Shown piece after piece: positions 44,690-56,390 of a stretch of 64,000 nucleotides of DNA (position 1 is the first letter of the stretch; the number at the start of each line of letters is the position of its first letter). The notes beneath the pieces were generated by a model. That model was not told where the DNA came from. It saw only the letters and a list, made by a program, of their open reading frames with translations, and did not search any database. Position numbers and translations under genes: made by a program. The stretch comes from Phoronis australis (taxonomy: Eukaryota; Phoronida; Phoronidae). The DNA is taken from contig NMRA01000110.1 in assembly GCA_002633005.1 (NCBI GenBank), positions 622,448 to 686,447 of the forward strand, read 5' to 3'.

Positions 44690-45118
44690 ATTGTTGGAGG
44701 CGTAATTAATTGCGACGTAAAGAAATAAGTTGTGGCGTAAAGTAATTATTTACTGCGTAAAGTAATTATTTACGGCGTAAAGAAATTATTTGCCTCGTAA
44801 AGTAATTACTTACGGCGTAAAGAAACTTTGTAGAGCGTTAAATAATTAATTTCGGCGTAAAGTAACTTTTAGCCTCTCAAGCACTTTACGACGTAATGTA
44901 AGAATTACTTTACGACGTAATGTAAGAATTACTTTACGACGTAATGTAAGAATTACTTTACGACGTAATGTAAGAATTACTTTACGACGTAATGTAAGAA
45001 TTACTTTACGACGTAATGTAAGAATTACTTTACGACGTAATATAAGAATTACTTTACGACGTAATGTAAGAATTACTTTACGACGTAATGTAAGAATTAC
45101 TTTACGCCGCAAATAATT
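44690..45118. repeat. Two-armed satellite array that reverses orientation at about 44880
   Basis: Right arm (44884-45110): about ten near-identical 24-bp units, TTTACGACGTAATGTAAGAA plus TTAC. Left arm (44690-44878): about eight degenerate units of GCGTAAAGTAATTATTTACG type, which correspond to the reverse complement of the right unit (CGTAAAGTAATTCTTACATT). The 88-aa minus frame with LRRKVILT repeats is a by-product of the 24-bp period. Confidence 0.85.
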
Positions 45119-45417
45119 ACTTTACTCCTCTGCCGACAAGAATTAACTTACGCACGTAATTTGATTGAGTAACGTTCAGGCATTTGACTAACGATAATAT
45201 CGACGATAATGGTATAGTAACCACGCGCGTCCAATGCCAATGAATGACGTAAAGCCTCCTCTAATCGCCTGCATGAGGATGTCATCTGCGCAAACACCAC
45301 TCGGGCGAAGTTGGGCCCTGGACCCAGGTAGGGCCCTATGATTACGTGAAGCGCTTTGAATGGGAAGCAAATTCTCAAATATAATCGTAGTTAGTAGTGC
45401 CAGTAGCTGCAACAGAT

Positions 45418-45484
45418 TTGTTGTTGTTGTTGTTGTTGTTGTTGTAGTAGTTGTTGTTGTAGTAGTTGTTGTTGTTGTTGTTGT
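45418..45484 (+). repeat. TTG microsatellite
   Basis: Runs of TTG with occasional TAG, about 65 bp. It lies just left of a segment (45525-45590) with GGTTCGATCGAACCCC and GGCTACGGGCCTG, a probable transposon-end remnant also represented near 20300. Confidence 0.9.
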
Positions 45485-45835
45485 CCATCTATACCCTATC
45501 TCTAACAGATAGGCTGAGGCTGGACCTTTTCCGCACGGGTGGGGGTTCGATCGAACCCCTCGAACCCCCGCTGGCTACGGGCCTGACTGACCTGCACCTG
45601 AAAAGTTTCTACCGTTTTACGGTATCTTATTCAACAGATGTTCATTGACGGGTTACCTACACTCACGAGGTGGCGCTTAGGAAAAATTTTTTTAGACATA
45701 TGAATAGATTAACAGCAGAAAGCATTGAGTGGGATAGCGGTGACCCCACGTGACTACAGAATACATATAAGTAGGATTGTTGCCCTACCAACATCTTAAA
45801 AAGGATATTAAAATCTGTTTTCGGTGAGTTCAAAC

Positions 45836-45994
45836 CAGTGCTGTAGTGGTAAAATTTGAGGTAAGTAGACGCCCAAAACCCAGCTTATCACCTTGAGCAC
45901 TGAACGTAATTACAGTGCGTAGGCGCTACGTTCAAATGCCAAAAGGTGGTTGGCTGCATGCGCCTACGTGCGCCTACGCCCCACTACAGCACTG
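45836..45994. mobile_element. hAT-type MITE with perfect 8-bp target duplication
   Basis: 159 bp with terminal inverted repeats CAGTGCTGTAGTGG / CCACTACAGCACTG. GTTCAAAC is exactly duplicated on both sides (45828-45835 and 45995-46002). An 8-bp duplication with CA-starting ends is the hAT signature. A lone CAGTGCTGTAGTG occurs at 51468-51480. Confidence 0.88.
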
Positions 45995-46002
45995 GTTCAA
46001 AC

Positions 46003-49000
46003 AGTCCTCGTTCTGTCACCTGCTAAAGTGTCATTGACGTCCCAGCTGAGTGACAAAAGCAGGATTCTTAAATTCGTACTTTCTGCGTCACAGACTGGAT
46101 ATTATGGAGCTTTTTGAGCAGTCTTTTTTGCAGTTATGTAACACGCCTAAAGCGTAAGGCCACGCTTGCTCGCTTACCAGCCTTTGTAAAGACTTTAAAA
46201 TTTTGACCGAAATTTTTGAGGGTTATAGAGTTACATGGAATTATTTGGTTTCAGAGAACTGAGTATGAAAGTCGGTTATAGTATCAGTGCTAGTAGCCAC
46301 TATCAACATTGGTATCGGCCATTCCCGACATGACATCTGCAGGCGCAGTTGAGAAAACATTTAAAAGTGTATTACAATTTTTAAATTATTTTTTTGTGAG
46401 AATTAACTGTTTAACCTATGGATATAAAATACAAGTTTGCCTTAACATAACCTACCTTTTCGTCCAACCATTTTCTTCAACTGTATTAGCCATCAACTTC
46501 ATGACGTCTCCCACGTCCATGTCTTCATAGTCCTCTCTCCTGTAAATCGTTCACTCTTTAACTACGAGCGTCCCGAAATAAAATGTCGATGAATCGATCA
46601 CTCGGATAAAGATGACGTCATGCTATTATGCTTTTTGATGACGTACCTAACTGTACTCACCGAATAATTCTGACGCTTTCTATTTCTTGAGTCATTTTTT
46701 CTTGCATACAAAAGTGGTCCGATCATTACTTTTAATATGATGTAGGACTTTTTTGAAATAATTTCATTTATCTTATCAAACGCTCAGAAAATATAGACAG
46801 ACGGCAAGCAATAAAACTGACTGGAATGATAACGAAAATTAAAAAGATATCTGTTTTCCCAGCCGATCCCATTCACCCATTGCCATATGGTATATGCAGT
46901 CTTCTGCGAACAGAAGAATCATAAGGATCAATGGACTGTTGAAAGCTTTGAGTTGGCAATATTTTTTGGAAAATAAATTTCTCAATTTTGTAATATTCAC
47001 ATACAATTAGTGTTGAAACGTGACAAACTTTTGTCAATCTCGGACGCTATCACCTGATAGAAAAAGAAGGTTGTTAAGAAACGTGTGGTCCTGTGAATTT
47101 GTCGAAGATTATGTCTTCAATACCATAGGTCAGATATCGATACAAACTAACTGTTTGATTTGTCCAATGAAACGAAGAGGACCTAAAGAATGCACGCCAC
47201 ATTTACACGACCACTAGATGTAAACAACTGCCTTTGGTTCTTCCCCTCAAATGCTACTCCAGCTTCCTGTCAGGAGAGTGCTGGTGCTAAGAACATTTGT
47301 TAAACGAAATTGAAACCTCTTTAGTTTTGAATTACTTGTAAATTGGAATTTCACTTACCACTCTTTACTTAAAAAGAGTTTAAAACTTCCATTTTGCAAG
47401 AAATTTTGAAGTTTTGTACAGGACTTAACCAGGCTTACAAACAAGATTTTTCTGGCGTCATTCATGTTTGTCAGAAAATTCATAACATGCAAATATTGTG
47501 CATAAAACTTCCCGCAACACAAGTATCCATTGCAAAAACTCGTTGTTGCCATCGTAGTTCATACGCTGAACAGGAAAGTTCCAAATGCGATCAAAATGCA
47601 GAGGATCGCCGCGGGTATTTAAAAGAATATTCACAGAGAAACTATTTTGCGACACCTGTTAACGAAACAGCGTTACCAAACCAACTCGAAAAGTATACGT
47701 TTTCTGAAAGTAAAATGTGTAGACTTTTTATCGTCAATTGGGTCTCGTGACCATGTCTTTTTAGTAAAATTCAGCAAAGGAAAAAAGGGTACTTTGATTG
47801 CAAACCAACTCAACTTTGTATATCAATAGCAACAGGATCATAATTTCATATCAAAGTCGCAATTGCATTAATTTTTCTAAATTATGATTTCGTTTCCGAT
47901 TCCAGCAACATTTTAAAAACAGAACCAAACAGCGTTTCCGAAAACAGAGCCCAGAACAAATACCGCTATTGCAGAAATGAAACGTGAATCAGATCAACCA
48001 TTTTTCAACTATATATATGACGTTCCGAAAAATGGCGAACGATGTCAAAACACATTGCAACCTTTGTCGGTGTTATCAGACTCGTTATCAGCATCAAACC
48101 TCAGTTACAGTCGGTCGTTGAACGACAAAATGTAACCTGGATTAATTTTTTACGTTTTTTACAGTAAATCACAGGCGTAGCAAGATTTAGTGTGAAGGAG
48201 CGAACCAAATGTGAGCGCACTTCAACACCAGCTTCCGATTTTTGCTCCCGCCACTGGCTTTGCCTTCACGTGCACCCCGTTGACACGAGTCATACTCATA
48301 ACAGTTTCACATGCGTCCCCTTTGTGAAAGTAAAAATTGAGGGTGGCGAATTCGAGTTTGCCAAACTTTTGTGGCGGCCTTTAAAACTAATTCCTTCTTA
48401 TCGCCAGCACTTCAGCTCAATAGGCACCGCAACTTCCGCATACCCCTCGTCACAAGATTACAGACTTTTCTGTTTCGGAGACCATTCCCGTGAAGACGTC
48501 CATCCATAATCTTGGGAATCCACCCTTCAACACATGATTTCGCCACATAGGATCACTGGTCATGGAATTAGTCTCAATTAAACAGGGTCCAACAAATGAA
48601 TCTCGCGGTATTTACCCACAATGCCGCAACATCCGTTGGAGTTTCTAATGTTATGAGTTGTTATTGCCTTGCTTTTTCAATTCTTTCTTGACTTAATTTA
48701 TTCCCGGTATTCGGCTCAGTTTCCAATGCCAACAACGTTTCATTGCTGTGACGCAATTCATACGGTGAGCTGTACGTGATGTAAGGAATTTAAGAAAATT
48801 TCGCTTTAGGTACAAGTACTGAAGGCTCAAAATGAACTAACAATTCTTACTGACTGATATCATGTCAACTCTTACTGATTGATATCATGTCAATTCTTAG
48901 TGATTGATATCATGTCATTTCAGCACGTCTTATCAACTGAAATATCTAAATTTGTATTATGAAAACAATAAGAATTCCGTATTTTTTTATTCCTGGACCT

Positions 49001-50540
49001 CTGGTAATCCAATTAGTTTTAAAAGTACTTGCTTAAGCTGATTGCGCAATGCGGTACTATTACAGGATAATTAAATTTATCAATTTAGGAATAAGAACAC
49101 CAACTCTTGAATGTTGTCATCTGTTCATAAACGTCAACTGTTACTCATATCACCACATTTTGGATCTTGGCGTGATACACACACAAACTACATGCTCACC
49201 TAGGAGAACCGGTACATTGTTTCATAACATAATCAAACGTCAACATTAACATGACACAGTCATTTGTTTCCAATCATGTGGATTTCAACTCAAGCCTAGC
49301 ATTTTCCAAAGCATGCAACCTTCCTCAACGCACGCCACCCATTCTTTTGGATTTCTCACTGAAACCAAGCTGTTACGCTGAAAACAAGGTCATATCTAAT
49401 ATTTGTCTGGAAGCAAGTTAGTTACTGAAGTCACAATCAGTAAACAAGTACACAGATTCACAACCAATACCTGTAGTTCCACAATGGCATGGTGTTTAAC
49501 GAACTAGTCTCAGGTATAAAAATTAATTACAAACATATTCAGCCTTGAAGTTGGATAATATGCGACTACGCTTATGCGTCGGTCAATGAATGCAATAATA
49601 ATGTCCACCGAGGTTGGATCAGTGCGCTGTAACATGTAACAAAAACGATCGGATATTCTACGGAAGTGTTATTAAGTGAAAAGAAACCCTTTGGTAGAGC
49701 CTTGTTCTGTAAATTCTTGGAATCTGTGGATAAAATCTCTGTGTGCATTATTTCACACGTTGTTTTGAGGAGGGCGGTCTCAAAGAACACCGGTGACGGT
49801 TACTGTAGCATCCTGCCTTGTCGTCAAGGGAAAGCCGGAAAAACAGTTTTTAAATTTATTGGTAGGCCTACATTATTAATTTTCTGAAACCCAAGAAACT
49901 CAAAATTATCTAAAAAAACATACTAAAACACAGCGACCGCTATAAAACCACAAAAAAGATTTTCATCGCATCTGTCAGCATACATGTACGTGTGACGTCA
50001 GCGGTACAAAAGGGCTTTCTGGTCAACATTCACTATCCTGTCTCCAGCGGATGCCGGAGGTCACCTTGGGTAACACTTAGTGACGTATGCCAACAGTATC
50101 CAACCAAAGTGCAGCCACTCGCCAAAGGTTAACCAATCGTAGCCATTCAATGAAATACAGATGAAACAAGAAAATTCGGCGTACTTGATATTCAGTATCA
50201 AACGTTCGAAGAAACTTTTTATTTTATTTTTTAGTTCTGTAGTAATCGCTATTCACTTACTTACAACAATCTTAAGTTGTATTTTACGGGCTTCGTAGTC
50301 CCTTGGAGCTGTTTGCACTTATAGAACTCATATTTTCGATGTGACTGTTTTCAGTCAACCCTGTACGCATTTCCGTGGCTTCTCTCATAGTAAATGTGAT
50401 GTCATTAAGGAGTAGTTTTCAATCAAACCAGTTCCCTGTTCTGTTTATTACAGAAGACTACCACCGGATAGGGAATGTGTTCAAGACTTCCGATAGCCAC
50501 CACCAAAGTCAATTTCTTCCTTGTTTTTCCCGAAATTAAA
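46003..50540. other. Intergenic, nothing convincing
   Basis: Several open frames (for example 47394-47750 and 48192-48509) show no homology or splice logic. A 31-bp unit with TTGATATCATGTCA repeats three times at 48850-48922. The last ~100 bp should carry upstream control sequence of the GWDS gene. Confidence 0.4.
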
Positions 50541-50580
50541 TATAGATTCTATTTATAGATTACTTCATGAAGCCTAGCCG

Positions 50581-50588
50581 TATAAAAG
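50581..50588 (+). promoter_or_regulatory. TATA box of the GWDS precursor gene
   Basis: TATAAAAG lies 85 bp before the start codon. About 33 bp downstream of its first T is A50614 in an initiator-like ATCAGAAATT, the expected spacing for a TATA/Inr promoter. Confidence 0.65.
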
Positions 50589-50611
50589 TAGGAACCCAGG
50601 GCCCAAAGAAA

Positions 50612-50618
50612 TCAGAAA
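50612..50618 (+). promoter_or_regulatory. Initiator-like element, predicted transcription start at A50614
   Basis: TCAGAAA resembles the Inr consensus TCA(G/T)T(C/T) over its first four bases and sits at the right distance from TATAAAAG. It predicts a ~52-nt 5' UTR with no intron. Confidence 0.45.
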
Positions 50619-50665
50619 TTGAATTGGAATCTTAAGAATAAGAAAAACATTTTGTGAAACTTGCG

Positions 50666-51349
50666 ATGGATTTCAACAAAGTTATATTACTATTATTAGT
50701 GATTGCGTCGACTGTGACATGCCGACCGGTCGAGGAGACACCGACACCGCTACACCGTGTTGTGAGCATAGTAAAACGAAGCAACAACGACCGAGGCAGT
50801 ATTGACGGTTGGGACAGCATTGATGGATGGGACAGCGCAAACGATGCCAAAATGCGAGTAAAACGCGGATGGGACAGTGAGTCAGTGGTTAAACATAGCG
50901 CCGGTTGGGACAGTGAAAGTCGCACCAAACTTAGCGATGATGGCTGGGACAGCGTCAACCGAGTCAAACGCGGTTGGGACAGCTCCCCCGTTAGTCTCGA
51001 CGGTTGGGACAGTTTATTCCACACAGATCGAGTGCAGGAATCCGATGCAAAGCGTGTGAAGAGAGGTTGGGACAGTTCTCCTCTGAGCGCCGACGGGTGG
51101 GACAGCATATTTCATTCCGTGCAAGAATCCACCAATGACGCAAAGCGCGTGAAGAGAGGTTGGGACAGTCATCCTGTTAGTATCGACGGTTGGGATAGCC
51201 GGGGCTCAGACAGCCAGAGAAGCAGAGTTAAACGAGGCTGGGACAGTACTTCGGTTAACGACGAATTGAAAGTTCTGCAGCAGCACGTGCAGAAACGTAG
51301 TGCAGACGGCTGGGACAGCTTAGTTGGCTCGTACAAAGTCCGTGCATAA
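50666..51349 (+). CDS. Secreted multi-copy peptide precursor with 13 GWDS motifs (neuropeptide-like), family not recognised
   Basis: Single-exon ORF of 227 aa. I chose ATG 50666 (GCGATGG), the first ATG downstream of the predicted start. Residues 5-19 (KVILLLLVIASTVTC) give a signal peptide, with likely cleavage after C19. The rest has no cysteine. Thirteen GWDS tetrapeptides occur. Five (residues 68, 103, 134, 165, 191) follow RVKR directly, a furin/proprotein-convertase site. Others mostly follow Asp in DGWDS. The core module is GWDS-(S/H)-P-x-S-x-DGWDS, and three modules repeat with an exact 31-residue period (103, 134, 165). VKR (36-38) and QKR (209-211) are further sites. No Gly precedes the basic sites, so C-terminal amidation is not expected. 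All four Gly codons and both AGY Ser codons are used among the motifs, which argues for selection on the peptide. Expected role: a secreted, processed signalling peptide; other secreted repetitive peptides cannot be excluded. Confidence 0.85.
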   Translation: MDFNKVILLLLVIASTVTCRPVEETPTPLHRVVSIVKRSNNDRGSIDGWDSIDGWDSANDAKMRVKRGWDSESVVKHSAGWDSESRTKLSDDGWDSVNRVKRGWDSSPVSLDGWDSLFHTDRVQESDAKRVKRGWDSSPLSADGWDSIFHSVQESTNDAKRVKRGWDSHPVSIDGWDSRGSDSQRSRVKRGWDSTSVNDELKVLQQHVQKRSADGWDSLVGSYKVRA

Positions 51350-54330
51350 AGGCCAGTTTTCTAATTAACATTCATTTGGCAAGAACAAAGGGTCATTGTT
51401 CCCAACTTGTCATTTGAAGCGTCCATTTTTCATTATCGTACAACAATGGTGATGTAATCTCACTCCAGTGCTGTAGTGTTTTGGAGTATTTCTCGAACAT
51501 TACGTAGCTTACATTCCAAGGTGTTTTCCTATGGTGAATTATTAGATGAACTCAACGAAAAACTCTGTGATATTTACATGATTGAAAATTCGTGTATTTA
51601 TGAGTATCAACGCTTGATGTAGCCATTTTGACAGACTTTCTTTGTCTTTCAATTCAACATTTTTAGTATTTTGTTTTCCATTATTAACCTTTTCCATTTT
51701 CACTTCACAATGTTATCGTAATTTATTTCCTGTCATCACTTTCAGAAACCGATGTACTAGAATGGTTTCTTTTAAGTATGATATTTTTATTTATTTATTT
51801 ATTCATTAATTATTTATTTATGTATTTATGTAATTAATTCCTTATTTATTCTGTGCGTGTGTGCTTGAAATTGACGTGGGAACGTTTTGATGTTATAAAA
51901 TGTAAACTCGGTGTACTTTCGATTCCAAAATACATATATATTAACAGTACATTGTATTTTCGTGAGTTATAAGCTCAATACTTGTAGAACACTACGCTCA
52001 CCCAGACGTACACAACTCAAAACATGTAGACCCAGCAGTGCGGCGACAGCCACTCATTGTAGCGCTATCATTTCACAGCAGGAGGGTCGTGACACTAGCT
52101 CTAGAGTCACTTGAAAAGCCAACAACAGAAGCAGAATTTGGCACTTTGAAATAAGGAATTCATCATTGACCCCTTAATTGTCTCATCTTCACGGATCTTG
52201 TTCCACTGTGAACTATGTTCGGGACCGCTTCCCAAGTTTGTTCAACAGGACTAGCCGAAGTGAACCTACCCTTTAGACTCCATATTTGGTCCATGGTTAT
52301 ATCATACGTAATAACAGCACAAACTCTTCGTATTAAAAAAAAAACAAAAGAAAGTGCTCCATCTCAAAACAATACATTTCAAAGATGGCGTTGCATGCTC
52401 TGAACTTAAAGGAAATGTTAGTTATCTCTCGATACAAGAAAAAATGCTAATTCTTAATTGCCATCGCACATGATTGCTGTTGCCTGTACTACCCCTAACC
52501 AGCGGTGCCTAGATCCGGTGGATAAAAACCATTGACATCGTAAAATACCCCCATTTTTGGACAATCAAAGTCATGGTGAATTCCAGTGGAACAAACTTAT
52601 TCTTGGGTGGATCTTGCGGGATCAGATTTCTGGGGTGTCCGATTTGTTTTTCTTTCTTAATATTTACTGAGCAAATATATGTATACAAAAAGATAAAATG
52701 AACATCATTCATATCTATACGCACGCACGTAAACACGGGGTTGTGAAATCCAGAGATAGTTTGAGAGAGCATTTTACAATCATCAAATTTCGACAGTTTA
52801 TTTTCGGCAATTTTTTTGAGATATAAAAAGTATTGGGGAACATCGGTGCGAGGAATCATCGGCAACAGAACAGTGGGATGTGGAAATTATGGGAATATGG
52901 GCAAGGCAGGCGCACATTTTCAAACACTAATGATAGACCGGTCACAACTTAACAAGTCAAAATGAAAGCACGCTGACAAATTCGAAGGCAACGGTGAAAT
53001 CTGATCGCAAACTGTATCCCAGTGCGAATTAAATTCCGCACAATCACATACACACAAGCGGCTTTTTCTAGATCAACATGAACGGAGTGAAACTAGTGTA
53101 TTTGAATTACCAAACATAGGCGTTGTGGCCTCGTAGGGCACGTGTCGACAGCACATATGCAGTGTACGTTTGATGCATGTAATGAATCAAAATATGACTA
53201 CTACTTGAAAAAGCAGCATTACACAGAACTCACAGCTGCGTAACACAGGAAACAACAAAACAAGCCGCGATAGCGACAATATCCACGCAAGTGGACCCTC
53301 GATGAACGAGCTAAACATATTGGTTTTTTAGAAGCGGGAATATCCGTAGTGGTGCATGGTTATCGTTTGTAAACTCAGGGTAGCGTCGTCGGATAGTCAC
53401 TGTGCCGGCGATTATATTAACAGCCACGGCTATTTTTAGTCTCTCGGTCCTGTAGTGTTAGTCAGATTTAGATCAAGAAAATTCTGCTAGAATATCATTG
53501 TCCCCAACTGGAGAATTATCTCAACCGGCGATCAACTGTTCAAGCTGTGGTTAGTCCGGAAACGTGCAATCTCACGAAGATGATACAAAATATACCACTA
53601 TTATCAGTCGACGCTGATTGGCCAAGAACATGTGAGAGGGAGTTTCCAAGAACGGAGGCAAAATGAAAACAAAATCGTGGCAATTAATAAGTGGCTGTGC
53701 ATAACAAAACTAAGCAAAGATATGCTGCACAAAAGTATATGTTTAACAAGTCTAAAAGGCATCTGGCCTAGTCGCCCGACTTTATTAAACGAAAAAGAGC
53801 TCAACGGCACCAAAATGCGAGAACATTCCATAATTAGACAAAAATTGACAATTGTTGCAATTAAATTTTCAAATTTCTACCAAAATTTGTGATGATTATT
53901 GGACACAGAAATATGTAGACAATGAAGTAAATAATGTTATTCATAAACATTCTCGTAGATCAAGGTATCAAAATAAACATCCACCTGAAGAATTCTTTAT
54001 TAGTGAATCGACAAAAATGTTGGGGAGTCATAGAAAAACGGGATACTTGTTCTGACGCTTTAAAACTCATGAATTTTTAAATAGTTAAGCCCATCTAATA
54101 CCATTTTGGTAGAATTTCCCGATGACAACTGCCGAGTCTGATAACAAGCTTTCTGTACTCCACAGATTTGCAATGATTTTTCTGTCACATTCCGCACTAA
54201 TGTAATCATAGATCCTCAGGGGGTAATTAAACAATTATCTCCTCAACCAGGACCATAAACCCTTTGTTAAGGTGTGTTTATTTCCACAGTCCAACTGGGT
54301 CAGTTGTATGGCCAGGGTCCAGCTAGAACA
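51350..54330. other. 3' flank of the GWDS gene and intergenic DNA
   Basis: No clean AATAAA follows the GWDS stop within several hundred bases; an A/T-rich TTTATTTATT tract spans 51785-51855. A CAGTGCTGTAGTG MITE end is at 51468-51480. The frames at 52509-52865 and 53632-54055 have no recognisable homology. Confidence 0.4.
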
Positions 54331-54331
54331 A

Positions 54332-54483
54332 CCCCCGTTCAGTAACGCTAGCACCTCGCTAAAAAGCAAACTTCGCGAGATTGCAGGAGATATTGCAGTG
54401 TATTTTAAGTGAAAATACGTGACTCTGGCTTAATTTTAGCTAGGTCCCAGCGTAGGTCCTAGCGGCGTTTCTGAACGCACACC
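54332..54483. mobile_element. Possible MITE with CGTTCAG/CTGAACG ends
   Basis: The left end CGTTCAGTAACGCTAGCACC and the right end, read in reverse, CGTTCAGAAACGCCGCTAGG, are imperfect inverted repeats. Both are followed by GCTAAAA-like sequence. A similar left end is at 43257-43300. No target duplication is clear. Confidence 0.35.
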
Positions 54484-54576
54484 TACTTTCACTGACCTTG
54501 CATGTCAGTTTTATTAAGTCTCTCGTGTGTGAGCGACACGCTCCCCAAATTTCTAAACCAATGTGGGGACTAGTTA

Positions 54577-54745
54577 CAGTGAAAGATTTAGCGGGAGGCC
54601 AAGGGGACCATTGCCCCCAGTAAAATTCTCCCAGATTCCATTTGGCAACTTGGCAGTTCACGGGTGCAAATGTGTGACCGTTAAAATCTTGGCTAATACT
54701 CTGCCCTGGCCCCTCTTAACTCAAAATCCTGAATCCGCGACATCT
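54577..54745 (+). mobile_element. MITE, CAGTGGCGGAT family (copy 4), worn ends
   Basis: Contains the family blocks CTCCCAGATTCCATTTGGCA, ACTCTGCCCTGG and AACTCAAAATCCTGAATCCG. The ends are eroded (CAGTGAAAGATTTA, left) and no target duplication can be seen. Confidence 0.65.
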
Positions 54746-54981
54746 GCATACTTGTACCTATCTAGATTGACTCAATTAGTGTTTTAAATACGTTACAAGC
54801 CAACCTTCTCTAAACAGACTTTGATCTAGTAGACTGTTACCAATAACAACATGAGGTTTGAAATGGTTCTGCTTCCTTTCATATCAGAAGGGATTTCCAA
54901 GTTTAAAGCATGAAATGTTTGGAGCCAACTAGTTGAATCTGGTCTCAATCAGTTACAAAGTGCCAGTTTGTTCTTCACAAA

Positions 54982-55190
54982 CTCACAGATCACCTCTGAA
55001 CCCACGGATAACCTCTGACACCACAGATAACCTCTGAACCCACAGATAACCTCTGAACCCACAGATAACCTCTGAACCCACAGATAACGTCTGACACCAC
55101 GGATAACCTCTGAACCCACGGATAACCTCTGAACCCAAAGCTCACATCTAAACCCACAGAACACTCCTAAAGCCACAAATCACCTCTGAT
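54982..55190 (+). repeat. 19-bp minisatellite
   Basis: About eleven units of GATAACCTCTGAACCCACA with variants (ACACCACGG and similar). The unit is not a multiple of three, so the open minus frame here is not meaningful. Confidence 0.9.
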
Positions 55191-55714
55191 CTGAATAAGG
55201 AACAAGGTGAGAAATAGAACTGCAGGAGGCCAAAATCAAAATCTTCTCTCTGACAAAGTCGGTTTATAGCATCTTTAACTGATGTATCATTGTGAAATGA
55301 ATATAGGGTTTAAATAACAGCTCAACATTGTGAAATGAACCTATGTCTATAAATACACTGTTCAAAATCAATAAAACCATTAAAAATCGAATAACAAGGA
55401 GTTGACTTGTTAAATTAAAATTTAAATATGTACATTGCAGGCAGATATAACCAACAGCCCACTTTCCAGTGTCTCCCTCCAGTGAGCAGTAGACACGTCT
55501 TGAGGTCATACATACATTACTGTGTCTCCCTCTAGTGAGTAGTAAATAATTGTCTTGAGGTCATATGCTTTGACCATAGTTATAAAACAATAGAATCTGA
55601 TCCCTTTGTGATTTTATTACAAATCATCAATTCGCAGAGTTGTCTGCAATCAAGGCTGGTGAAATATTTATCAGTTAAATATCTTTGGAACACACTGCCA
55701 CCTGTTATGTGGTG

Positions 55715-55830
55715 TTGAGCTCTTCCAGCGGCGCATTAAATTACGACCCCAAAAGTAGCAGGCTTGAATCTGAGCTGAAGCTGGTCTCAGTAAATCACTT
55801 TCTCGTTGTTAATGTCCCTCTAACTAAAGC
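55715..55830 (+). repeat. tRNA-derived SINE-like repeat (copy 2)
   Basis: Shares B-box-like GGCTTGAATCTGAGC and the following GGTCTCAGTAAATCACTTTC with the copy at 27325-27430. No poly-A tail or target duplication is clear. Confidence 0.38.
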
Positions 55831-56390
55831 CAATGAAAAATGCACAAAATTTAATTCCCAGTATTTCACCGAGTTCAATTTCTAGGTTAAGACATCCAAA
55901 AACTGTCTCAACGACTTCTCGCTTTGTCACTAAAACGTGACTAGTGCTTGCTACAGACATGCAGCATGCTGAGGTACAGTGGTAGTCTCACTGGAGTTAG
56001 GGAAGGATCACGTGCATGAGAGAACACAGCTGACTGTAGACTGGCTCTGGAACAAAGTACACACAACAGATGTACTCACTAATGTAGACACACCTTGGGT
56101 GCAAATTACATAACCTGTAATGTTGCAGGGAAAGGTCCATGTTGTGAACATTCCCCTTACAACAGAATCCTAGACAAGGACCAGTTTCATCCACATTCTT
56201 TCAGGCACAGCTTCTATTGTTAACTATGCAGTATAACTAGTTGGAAAGCCATGTTGGAAATTACTTTCCAATGAATAGCACATGGCTTGAGATTTTGTTG
56301 ACAAAATCCCTTATACTTGATCAGTTGTGAAAATTCAAGAACCCACAGAGACTACTTTTTATTTCTCTAGTCAGATTTTATAGTTACCAT

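Noticed and set aside
44846-45112. 88-aa ORF of LRRKVILT repeats
   Set aside because: A 24-bp satellite is bound to give a repeating open frame. No start context, signal peptide or non-repeat domain supports it.
50654-50665. GTG start for the GWDS precursor
   Set aside because: GTG is not a normal eukaryotic start. ATG 50666 has good context and gives a proper signal peptide.
50632-51108. 158-aa minus-strand ORF with LSQPS-like repeats
   Set aside because: It is the antisense shadow of the GWDS repeats; codon variation follows the plus frame.
52509-52865. 118-aa minus-strand ORF
   Set aside because: No recognisable domain and no gene signals around it.
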